Shown here: piece by piece, positions 7,338 through 13,237 of the stretch
Layout: the number at the start of each line of letters is the position of its first letter
How positions within the stretch are numbered: position 1 is the stretch's first letter
Source: an uncultured Eggerthella sp.
GTDB lineage: Bacteria > Actinomycetota > Coriobacteriia > Coriobacteriales > Eggerthellaceae
Assembly (NCBI GenBank): GCA_900544455.1
Contig: UQVJ01000048.1
Span: forward strand, 1 to 13,246
DNA: 13,246 bases
Direction: 5' to 3'
The notes under the pieces: generated by a model
What the model was told of the DNA's origin: nothing
Seen by the model: only the letters and a program-made list of their open reading frames with translations
Database searches by the model: none
Position numbers and translations under genes: made by a program

Positions 7338-7864
7338 TCGCTTAGCTCCTCTTTCAGCTTTTGATAGTCGGCTCGGTTGACATACCCCTGGCGGCGGGCC
7401 TCGTCGGCGGCAGCAGTCAGCCGTTCGGGTAGCATGGTTGCCTTGCAGTGCCTGATGGCGTCTACCGCGCTCTGGCAGGGAATGCCGTCGTATGTGGCCG
7501 TGGGTGTTATTCCTTCGATTTGCACGACTACGAGGCCCGCGGGAAGTTTGCGCCTGACGCGCCTTGGAGTTGCGACGTACATGTGAGAAGGATTAGTGGG
7601 GGCGAGTTCCAGCATGGCGATGACAGACTCGCCGCAAAGCACGGCGTCAGGGCCTACCGCCGCGACAGCCCATGCGTAGGGGTCGTTGCTCTCGGGCACC
7701 CATTTCGCTAATCGATAGAGGCCGTGTCCAACTTTCTCGACGCGCCCGCGCTTGGCATATTGCACCAGTTCGTTGTTGGTAACGCCTAATTCTTTTGCTT
7801 GCGCAGACGTAATGAGGCCGTGGTTGTCGGCTGCGGTTTCGTATATGTCATCGTATTTTGTCAT
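7334..7864 (-). CDS. AbiEi-family antitoxin (type IV toxin-antitoxin, transcriptional repressor type)
   Basis: A 176-residue protein. AbiEi antitoxins counter AbiEii nucleotidyltransferase toxins and repress their own promoter. Residues 1-50 form the N-terminal winged helix typical of the family (YDDIYETAADNHGLITSAQA, then ELVQYAKRGRVEKVGHGLYRL). The remainder is the C-terminal domain (AWAVAAVGPDAVLCGESVIAMLEL onwards). The ATG at 7864-7862 is chosen because the helix-turn-helix begins at once and a promoter lies just upstream. The open frame 39 codons further up contains no family sequence and would run through that promoter. The toxin partner is missing, so this antitoxin is orphaned. Confidence 0.85.
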   Translation of the reverse strand: MTKYDDIYETAADNHGLITSAQAKELGVTNNELVQYAKRGRVEKVGHGLYRLAKWVPESNDPYAWAVAAVGPDAVLCGESVIAMLELAPTNPSHMYVATPRRVRRKLPAGLVVVQIEGITPTATYDGIPCQSAVDAIRHCKATMLPERLTAAADEARRQGYVNRADYQKLKEELSE

Positions 7865-7869
7865 GGCAG

Positions 7870-7899
7870 AAGTATAACGAAAACATAATACTTTTGCCA
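7870..7899 (-). promoter_or_regulatory. Promoter and probable autoregulatory operator of the antitoxin gene
   Basis: On the minus strand, TATACT (7876-7871) fits a -10 box and TGGCAA (7899-7894) is a weak -35 box, spaced 17 bases. The palindrome AAGTAT-N12-ATACTT (7870-7893) covers the -10 box and the spacer. AbiEi proteins are known to bind inverted repeats at their own promoter, so this is a reasonable operator candidate. The -10 box is only a few bases from the start codon, implying a very short leader. Confidence 0.5.
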
Positions 7900-7970
7900 G
7901 ATGGGAATTTGCTTCGTGCCGCAAGCATCCACCAGTATTGAGACGAAAAACGACTACCCTTTGAAAAATT

Positions 7971-8003
7971 TGGGTGGTCACGTGGCGGTCACTTGGTGGT
8001 CAA
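7971..8003 (+). repeat. Three tandem GGTCA repeats with 11-bp period
   Basis: Three consecutive 11-base units, TGGGTGGTCAC, GTGGCGGTCAC and TTGGTGGTCAA. GGTCA falls at 7976, 7987 and 7998, exactly 11 bases apart and so on one face of the helix. Such iterated short repeats next to a tRNA attachment site are typical of arm-type binding sites for a tyrosine integrase. That role is inferred from position. Confidence 0.6.
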
Positions 8004-8038
8004 AGAAAAAGCCCCGTCTGTTTTACCAGTTCAGGGCT
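8002..8038 (-). terminator. Intrinsic terminator after the tRNA fragment
   Basis: On the minus strand AGCCC (8038-8034) pairs with GGGGCT (8015-8010), with an imperfect inner stem, and is followed by TTTTTCTTT. It lies eight bases beyond the CCA end of the tRNA fragment, so it is likely the original tRNA terminator. Confidence 0.6.
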
Positions 8039-8045
8039 GAAATTT

Positions 8046-8090
8046 TGGTCGCGGGGGCTGGATTTGAACCAACGACCTCCGGATTATAAG
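8046..8090 (-). tRNA. 3' half of a tRNA gene (anticodon loop to CCA), att scar
   Basis: On the minus strand the bases from 8090 read: anticodon loop CTTATAA, stem strand TCCGG, variable AGGTC, T stem GTTGG, loop TTCAAAT, T stem CCAGC, acceptor CCCCGCG, discriminator A, CCA. Aligned conventionally the anticodon would be UAU (isoleucine), but only half is present. Upstream bases do not form the partner of the anticodon stem, and there is no D arm or 5' acceptor. A tRNA cut exactly at the anticodon loop is the usual core left by tyrosine-integrase elements. This half is not a functional tRNA. Confidence 0.75.
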
Positions 8091-8104
8091 GACATTCCAG
8101 CCCC

Positions 8105-8160
8105 TCGCCAAGCATCGCCATTTTCGCCAACAAGCGCCAGACCTGCGCTTTTGTTGGCGA
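8105..8160. repeat. TCGCCAA repeats and strong hairpin beside the att core
   Basis: TCGCCA occurs at 8105, 8115 and 8124 in direct orientation and inverted at 8155-8160. The last direct and the inverted copy belong to a long hairpin. TCGCCAACAAGCGC (8124-8137) pairs with 8145-8160 around a seven-base loop, with a two-base bulge: ten and four uninterrupted pairs. No T-run follows on either strand, so it is unlikely to be a terminator. It may be integrase arm sites or a replication or transfer structure. Confidence 0.6.
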
Positions 8161-8236
8161 TCTGCGTCCAGGATCCTAGGCTCTCGTTCGACTCCGCAGG
8201 TGGATTCGGCTCCAATTCGGCCCCATCTCAGAAGAC

Positions 8237-8912
8237 CTATTCGGTAGCCTCTGCGCCCTTCTTCAAACCGAGAGAATCAACAAATGCATAGGGATCGATA
8301 GCCGGGGTTGTCTGCCTGCCGACGACGCTCTCTGCTGTCACGCTCTCAATGATTGATCGAATCTTGCCATAAGTAATGGATACGGTGTTAGCGACGACGA
8401 ATGCGTCCCTCTCATCCTCGAGCACAGGTTCCAACGCGGCCTCGGGAACGGCTATCACAATGCCGAGCTTGCATGATGCGGAAAATGCAGGTTCCGCACC
8501 TTCCTCATCAACAGCCCAATTGCCGACGGCTTCCAATACGCACTTGCAAACATAGTTACCGTCAACGATAGTCGGAGCGCCCAAGGAAGAGTTCATGGTC
8601 AGAGAGAAGTGAGTCTCCCCGCCCTCAAAACCATCCGCAACCGAAAGGTTGAGACCGAGCACTTTCGAGTCAACGATTTGAACAGGCGAAAGCCAATTTT
8701 CAGCAAAGTCAGCGCGATACAGGGCGCAACGCTTTCTCGCAGCTGGCGCTCTTCGCTCAAACGGGATTCGCTGATGGTTGCGTAGATGCCGACAACGCCA
8801 GCCAACGCCGCGACAAATCCTCCAACATAGGTAAGACATTCCCCAGCGCTCCATTTAGCTTCAAGCCAATCGGCTGGCGCAGGAATGCTGTGCAGAACAA
8901 AAACGCCCGGTT
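8237..8912 (-). pseudogene. Frameshifted gene: membrane segment plus SecB-like domain
   Basis: Two minus-strand frames together look like one gene or a broken pair. The first (8912 to about 8720) reads WLEAKWSAGECLTYVGGF, then a membrane helix (AALAGVVGIYA), then a charged helix (ESRLSEERQLRESVAP). About 8735-8690 the coding signal moves to the frame ending at 8237. There, from ENWLSPVQIVDSKVLG, a beta-rich domain ends in FVVANTVSITYGKIRSIIES, then PAIDPYAFVDSL, much like the C-terminal half of SecB-type chaperones (SecB-like proteins also occur with toxin-antitoxin pairs). No ATG start exists in the first frame; its 5' end runs into the hsdS fragment at 8910, so it is truncated there. Neither frame has a convincing independent start. 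The SecB-like call is from pattern only. Confidence 0.5.
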
Positions 8913-9310
8913 TGCTCAACGGAATTTATCGTCTACAAGCCAGATGAACCGAAGCACAAGAGTTTCTATTATGCGGCCATTGACGCCCCTGCCTTCGCAG
9001 CCTTCTCCCTTGCTCATGTGGCGGGCTCTACAGGCAGTCGTCAGAGGACCCAACCGAAAGCTACACTCGTGTACTCGATGCCCGCTCCAGGAACTGAGGC
9101 AATTGGAGACTTCTGTGCTTTTGCAGATCCCATTTATGAACAGATAAGGCAAATGAGCTTGAATCTAAACAGCTAGAGGAACTTCGTGATGTTTTGTTGC
9201 CTAGGTTGATGTCCGGCGAAATCGACGTTTCGAAAGTCGACCTTACGCAGCTAAATAGCCATTTAGTCGAGCGATGGCCTTCTCCCTTGCAGCTTCAGGA
9301 TTGCAGATAG
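8910..9310 (+). pseudogene. hsdS 3' fragment, frameshifted
   Basis: The sequence begins abruptly at VCSTEFIVYKP and follows the C-terminal HsdS half at 1-717 closely (VAGSTGSRQR, FCAFADPIYEQI, then ELRDVLLPRLMSGEID and DLTQLNSHL). One base is missing near 9141-9149: the first frame stops at 9174-9176 and homology continues in another frame to the stop at 9308-9310. The TRD start, the central helix and any start codon are absent. The homology to the first copy ends near 9266, inside a palindrome CTAAAT-AGCC-ATTTAG (9251-9266) that corresponds to the inverted-repeat site at 691-709. It carries a different TRD variant from the other copies. It cannot make a working subunit but could donate sequence by recombination. 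Confidence 0.85.
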
Positions 9311-9484
9311 CCGCAGCGTGTCCGCACCAAAAGCAGAGCAAACCGCGCCTTTTCGATGACACTGGACCTCGTGCCTATCGTGCCGACAACGACGGCTGCA
9401 CTGGATCCCGTAACAGACTCACCTGTGCGCAAACTACGGCAACATCTTCGTAGTGGCGAATTCGGCGCTGCCACGCTGGAAGTC
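9311..9484. other. Non-coding stretch without recognised features
   Basis: Open frames exist on both strands but have arginine- and serine-rich, shadow-like composition, no ribosome site and no family resemblance. I see no repeat or RNA structure here apart from the terminator at its right edge. Confidence 0.4.
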
Positions 9485-9509
9485 AAAAAAGGCGCAGTTA
9501 GATGCCGCC
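9485..9509 (-). terminator. Intrinsic terminator of the TetR gene
   Basis: On the minus strand GGCG-G-CA, a six-base loop, then TGCGCC and TTTTTT. The stem has six pairs with one bulged G. It lies 14 bases beyond the TetR stop codon. Confidence 0.65.
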
Positions 9510-9523
9510 CCGCCAGCATGCCA

Positions 9524-10171
9524 CTACTTCATCATCCAGGGATAATCCGGAAACTCCTCGGGAAGCACGATCTTGTCCTGTTTGGCGCCATCGCCTGAAA
9601 GACACTTTGCAAGGTAGGTCCAAAGCCTCGATTCGAAGATATTTTCCGTCATCTTGTTCAAATGGTTAAGGGTAATCTTGCTTGGATCATTCACCCAAAG
9701 TCGAAGCATCCCCACTTTCGCCGAAGCGATGTACTCCGAAATAACATCAAGCTGGAAAGAGGAAAGCTCAAAGCCCCTATCCAACAATGCGGCGAACAGC
9801 TGTTTCATCGGCTCACGCTGCTTATCAAGGTAAATAGACCCATATTCCCCGTTCGCCAAAATGGAAACTTCCCTGAAGCGTTTTTGATAAAAGTCGGCCA
9901 TCGCATCGGTAGCCTGCTCAAGCGTAATATCGTCTAAGCACGAAATAATGGCTTGGCAGGTTGATGTGCAAGTATTTTCTTCTTCGACAGACTCAAGAAC
10001 ATTGCTGATGCTGTAATAGCTGCGGTAAAACGTCGCCCGTGAATAGCCCGCCTTTTCCGTAAGAGCCATAACGCTGATTTGATCGAGCGGCTTTTGGGCA
10101 TAGAGCTCAAGAAATGCCTCTTCAAAGCACTTTCGCGTTGGTGATTTAGGCAGTTGCTGAATGGGAATCAT
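9524..10171 (-). CDS. TetR-family transcriptional regulator
   Basis: A 215-residue dimeric repressor-type regulator. The N-terminal DNA-binding domain (about 8-60) contains the helix-turn-helix ISVMALTEKAGYSRATFYRS (32-51), the hallmark of the family. Residues 70-215 form the helical ligand-binding and dimer domain, with no family-specific motif that reveals the ligand. Start ATG 10171-10169, with GATGAGG upstream as ribosome site. It is transcribed divergently from the hypA / ferredoxin / SRPBCC genes, sharing the control region 10172-10398, so it most likely regulates them and itself. The frame is intact. Confidence 0.9.
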   Translation of the reverse strand: MIPIQQLPKSPTRKCFEEAFLELYAQKPLDQISVMALTEKAGYSRATFYRSYYSISNVLESVEEENTCTSTCQAIISCLDDITLEQATDAMADFYQKRFREVSILANGEYGSIYLDKQREPMKQLFAALLDRGFELSSFQLDVISEYIASAKVGMLRLWVNDPSKITLNHLNKMTENIFESRLWTYLAKCLSGDGAKQDKIVLPEEFPDYPWMMK

Positions 10172-10226
10172 CGTTACCTCATCTTTTATTCCCGAGGCGG
10201 CATTCTGCGAAGTGGGCTCATCTGGG

Positions 10227-10254
10227 TTAATACGGCTAATACAATCCCAGGCAA
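10227..10254 (-). promoter_or_regulatory. Candidate promoter of the TetR gene
   Basis: On the minus strand TTGCCT (10254-10249) and TATTAA (10232-10227) are spaced 16 bases. Each matches the consensus at four of six positions. A weak candidate, supported by its placement about 55 bases before the start. Confidence 0.3.
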
Positions 10255-10267
10255 AATGTCTCGTTCT

Positions 10268-10285
10268 GCATGAACACGTTCAAGC
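10268..10285. promoter_or_regulatory. Candidate operator palindrome in the divergent control region
   Basis: GCATGAACACGTTCAAGC is palindromic at seven of eight base pairs around a two-base centre. It lies between the divergent TetR and hypA genes, where a TetR operator is expected. It falls inside the open frame upstream of hypA, which supports the later hypA start. Binding is inferred. Confidence 0.35.
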
Positions 10286-10398
10286 TGCAATTAGAATACT
10301 ACTTGTCAGAGTACGAAGCTGCATCGTCACGTGATACGTCCTGGCAAATGGGGAAATCAGGGGCTTCGTTCTGCTACCTTGAGGGGAAGGTGGGCAAA

Positions 10399-10749
10399 AT
10401 GCACGAACTTGGAGTAACCAGAAGCATCGTTGATGTTGTGCTGCGTAACGCACAGGCCCAGCAGGCCAAACAAGTCCTTTCAGTGAGCCTGGTTATAGGC
10501 GAAATGCGCAACTTGGAAGAAGAATGGGTGCAGCGCTATTTCGACCGCTGCGCAAAAGGCACCCTTGCCGAAGGCGCAAAAATCAAGATCCAGAAGGTAC
10601 CTATGGCTTTTTACTGCAACGACTGCGGGGCAACCTTCCAACTTGCCATGGGCAGCGACAGGCATATGTGCTGCCCCGATTGCGGAAGCGAAAACTACGA
10701 CATGGTCACCGGCGGAGAACTCCTTATCAAGGAAATCGAAATCAGGTAG
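10399..10749 (+). CDS. hypA: HypA-family nickel metallochaperone / hydrogenase maturation factor
   Basis: A 116-residue cytosolic protein. HypA delivers nickel, usually with HypB, to [NiFe]-hydrogenase or urease. The family start M-H-E-L is present: His2 is the nickel ligand. The zinc site is C73-x2-C76 and C92-x2-C95, with an extra Cys91. The ATG at 10399 is chosen because it gives the required N-terminal MHE and follows GGGGAAGG by eight bases. The 43 codons open upstream do not look like protein and contain the likely operator. It is the first gene of a plus-strand cassette, 60 bases before the ferredoxin-like gene. No hypB, other hyp gene, hydrogenase or urease gene is in the window, so the client enzyme is unknown. 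Confidence 0.88.
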   Translation: MHELGVTRSIVDVVLRNAQAQQAKQVLSVSLVIGEMRNLEEEWVQRYFDRCAKGTLAEGAKIKIQKVPMAFYCNDCGATFQLAMGSDRHMCCPDCGSENYDMVTGGELLIKEIEIR

Positions 10750-10809
10750 GCCTACTTCACGTATTACGAACAAGGGAAAATAAATCATTCGAAAAGGAAG
10801 GAGCGGGAA

Positions 10810-12174
10810 ATGCATAAAGGGGAAGAAATGCTCAGCCAAGCTCAAGAGAACGCTACGGAAGCGCAAGCAGCTTCCGTTCGGGTAAAGCCAGGTATCGATT
10901 ACGAGAAACTGAAGAGCATCGGGATTCCTGATGAGGTAATTGCCTCGCTCGACCCGCGCGACGGCGGCAACATCACCCCGCAGGGGGAAGTACTTTTCTT
11001 GGACGAAGGCCGCCTGCACCGCAGGGAGCTGCCAGACAAGCCCCTGCACGAAAACCACCCGCGCGGGCTGGGAATCAAAGACTTCATCATGACAAAGATA
11101 CTGGCCACAACGCCAAAAACGTGGGACCGCACCCTTAAGGTGTTCATGATGATCGTATCAGGAGCAAAGCTTACGGGAAAAGAGGGTATCATTCCAGAGC
11201 TCTATAAAAGGGCTACCCAGTTCTCGCCCGATGAGAAAATGTACACGCACGGCACTGTGCTGCCCCTTAATGTGGACATGGTCGAGGAAGGCAAAACCGC
11301 GGTTTTACCCATAGATCTGATCATGGACGCCATCGATGGCGCTGAATACATCGCTCAAATGAATCGGTGCATTTGCCGTTCCGCCCACGACTGCTCCGAA
11401 TATGAAAAAACGCTGGGCTGCCTGTTCTTCAACATGGCGGGAGTAACGGCGGTGAAAAACGGCCTGGCAAAGCCGGTAACGAAGGAAGAGGCTAAGCAGC
11501 ATGTCTACGATGCCCGCGATGCGGGTTTGATCGGACAGGCATTATATGTTGAGCTCGAACAGATGGTTTGGGGCTTCGAAAATCAGAAGATGGATGAGTT
11601 CATGGAAATCTGCTTCTGCTGCCCTTGCTGCTGCGTGGCGCTCGATGTTTGCAAGAACGCGAACCGCACCATAAAGAACCGATTCAGCGGCGCTGGTTTC
11701 ACGGCGGTAATCGACCACGAGAAATGCACGGGTTGCGGCAACTGCGCCAAGAAGTGCCCACAGGAAATCATCACGGTGAACTCCGATGGCAAGGTGACAA
11801 TCGACCAAGACCATTGCATCGGCTGCGGGTACTGCAAGAGCGTTTGCCCGAACGATGCCATCACCCTTCAACAAACCATGCCCCTACGTGAAAGCATCCA
11901 TGAATACTTCCTAGAAGAAGGAAGGATCGACATGGTCATGGACAAATGCACGATGGAGATCCCTCCGGCAGATTACGAGTGGAAGGATGCCCAAATGGAT
12001 CCGATGGCAATTATGCAGGCAGCAGGCCAAAAGACCGTAGCCCTTGCCGACGAGGCGGCGCGAAATCTTGGATGCACAAGCGCGAAAGCCTTCTTCAAAT
12101 ACAACAAGAAATATGTGGCAGGCGCCATTGGCGTAGGAGCGTTGGCGTGGCTGCTTCTTAAACACAAGAAATAG
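10810..12174 (+). CDS. Cysteine-rich 4Fe-4S dicluster ferredoxin-type protein with C-terminal membrane anchor
   Basis: A 454-residue putative electron-transfer protein. Two classical [4Fe-4S] motifs: C306-x2-C309-x2-C312-x3-C316-P and C336-x2-C339-x2-C342-x3-C346-P. Before them are two unusual cysteine groups: C187-x-C189, C195, C204 (CICRSAHDC, later GC), and a dense patch CFCCPCCC at 268-275 followed by C281, which could hold further metal. The N-terminal 180 residues are soluble and unrecognised. Residues 435-450 form one membrane helix followed by KHKK, so the bulk is probably cytoplasmic. Start ATG 10810 follows AGGAAGGAG; the ATG at 10828 also has a ribosome site and is an alternative. 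There is no Tat or Sec signal. It lies between hypA and a membrane SRPBCC protein, suggesting a membrane-bound redox unit. Its partner and substrate are unknown. Confidence 0.85.
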   Translation: MHKGEEMLSQAQENATEAQAASVRVKPGIDYEKLKSIGIPDEVIASLDPRDGGNITPQGEVLFLDEGRLHRRELPDKPLHENHPRGLGIKDFIMTKILATTPKTWDRTLKVFMMIVSGAKLTGKEGIIPELYKRATQFSPDEKMYTHGTVLPLNVDMVEEGKTAVLPIDLIMDAIDGAEYIAQMNRCICRSAHDCSEYEKTLGCLFFNMAGVTAVKNGLAKPVTKEEAKQHVYDARDAGLIGQALYVELEQMVWGFENQKMDEFMEICFCCPCCCVALDVCKNANRTIKNRFSGAGFTAVIDHEKCTGCGNCAKKCPQEIITVNSDGKVTIDQDHCIGCGYCKSVCPNDAITLQQTMPLRESIHEYFLEEGRIDMVMDKCTMEIPPADYEWKDAQMDPMAIMQAAGQKTVALADEAARNLGCTSAKAFFKYNKKYVAGAIGVGALAWLLLKHKK

Positions 12175-12202
12175 TTAATTAGAAAGAAGGGGCGTGACAC
12201 TC

Positions 12203-13237
12203 ATGGCAAAAGCAGCAAATGGAACTTTGCCTTCAATGCCCGAAAAACGGCCTCGCTTCATGGATCGTTTCTCTAAAGCCACCAAAGTATGTTTTGTGCT
12301 GTTGGGGTACTTCCTGGGCATCATAGGTGTTTTAATCGATTGGGCTATCGGCCACAAGAAAAAGATGATGGAATGCAGCGCCGAGGCAATTTGGTACGGC
12401 CTTATCGGCTGGGGCGCAAGCATGATCACCCGATTCGCCCTCTTGGCTTTGGGGATCAACAAAACCGATTACCTTCTCCAACTGTTCGGCCCTGGCGTCA
12501 CGGTATGGAATATTCTTTGGTGCATCTGCGGCGCGTGCTTCATTGCGCTTTCGATGTTGTGGATCTACGGTTTGCGCACAAAGATGACCGATGCTGAGCG
12601 CGCCTACAATCTCAAGGGCGACGACCACTTCCACAACGGGGAGAAAACGCTTCGCTACGACGGAGGCATTACGGTCAACGCTCTACCCGAAGAGATATGG
12701 CCCTACATGCAACAGGCAGGCCAATCAAAGGGTGGCTGGTATAGCTTTGAGCGCCTGGAACGCCTGTTCACCTTCGATATCCGCAATCATTACGACTGGA
12801 AGAAATACCCTCAGTGGCAGAACCTCCATGTTGGTGAGTTTCAGTGGTTTCACCAGGCACCGCTTTCTATCGGCGAATGGGTAACCGATTGTTCCAACGG
12901 AGAAAACGGCCTCTATTATTGGGCAGCCCACTCCGATACGGCTACCGATCCAACGTGGAAAAACCGCGGCCCAAATCAGGAAGGCGCGCTTCGCCTGTGG
13001 TTCCACCGCTTTGCGTGGACGTGGAACTGGGAAGTGTACCAGATCAATGAAACCCAATCGCGCTTCATCTATCGTTGCGATTGCCATTTCGATCCTTTCC
13101 TGCGCACTCCCATCCACAAGTACTTCGTTGTTTTCATCCTGGGAACCGCATCCCTTGTCATGGGGCGTTGCTGCATGGAAACAATCACCGGCTTAGCGGA
13201 GGGTCGCAGAGATTTCCGCAAGCGTTACTTCGACTAA
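12203..13237 (+). CDS. Membrane protein with C-terminal SRPBCC-like domain
   Basis: A 344-residue protein. Membrane segments lie at about 28-48, 64-84 and 98-122. A soluble domain (about 152-295) has the SRPBCC pattern: ITVNALPEEIWPYM, then GGWYSFERLERL, WQNLHVGE, and a repeated W/F-rich strand region (LWFHRFAWTWNWEV). A last hydrophobic helix is at 306-321 with a basic end. SRPBCC (START/Bet v1-like) domains form a hydrophobic ligand cavity; the ligand here is unknown. The ATG at 12203 has AAGGGG ten bases upstream; the GTG at 12194 in the same frame is possible. It begins 28 bases after the ferredoxin gene and is surely co-transcribed. A purine-rich GGGAAAGAA after the stop may be the ribosome site of a further gene beyond the window. 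Confidence 0.8.
   Translation: MAKAANGTLPSMPEKRPRFMDRFSKATKVCFVLLGYFLGIIGVLIDWAIGHKKKMMECSAEAIWYGLIGWGASMITRFALLALGINKTDYLLQLFGPGVTVWNILWCICGACFIALSMLWIYGLRTKMTDAERAYNLKGDDHFHNGEKTLRYDGGITVNALPEEIWPYMQQAGQSKGGWYSFERLERLFTFDIRNHYDWKKYPQWQNLHVGEFQWFHQAPLSIGEWVTDCSNGENGLYYWAAHSDTATDPTWKNRGPNQEGALRLWFHRFAWTWNWEVYQINETQSRFIYRCDCHFDPFLRTPIHKYFVVFILGTASLVMGRCCMETITGLAEGRRDFRKRYFD

Noticed and set aside
7865..7981. 39-codon N-terminal extension of the AbiEi antitoxin
   Set aside because: It would run through the promoter and operator, and the winged-helix domain starts at the later ATG.
7971..8160. Possible CRISPR array in the repeat-rich att region
   Set aside because: The repeats are 5-11 bases without spacer-length units; no cas genes are nearby.
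7901..8291. Plus-strand frames containing VAGAGFEPTTSGL and RGLDLNQRPPDYKD
   Set aside because: These are the well-known false translations of the 3' end of a tRNA gene, which lies on the minus strand here.
9295..9598. Open frames on both strands between the hsdS fragment and the TetR gene
   Set aside because: No ribosome site, no recognisable domain, shadow-like composition, and they overlap the TetR terminator.
10270..10398. 43-codon N-terminal extension of HypA
   Set aside because: HypA needs M-H-E-L at its N-terminus for nickel binding; the later ATG has a good ribosome site and the extension contains the operator-like palindrome.
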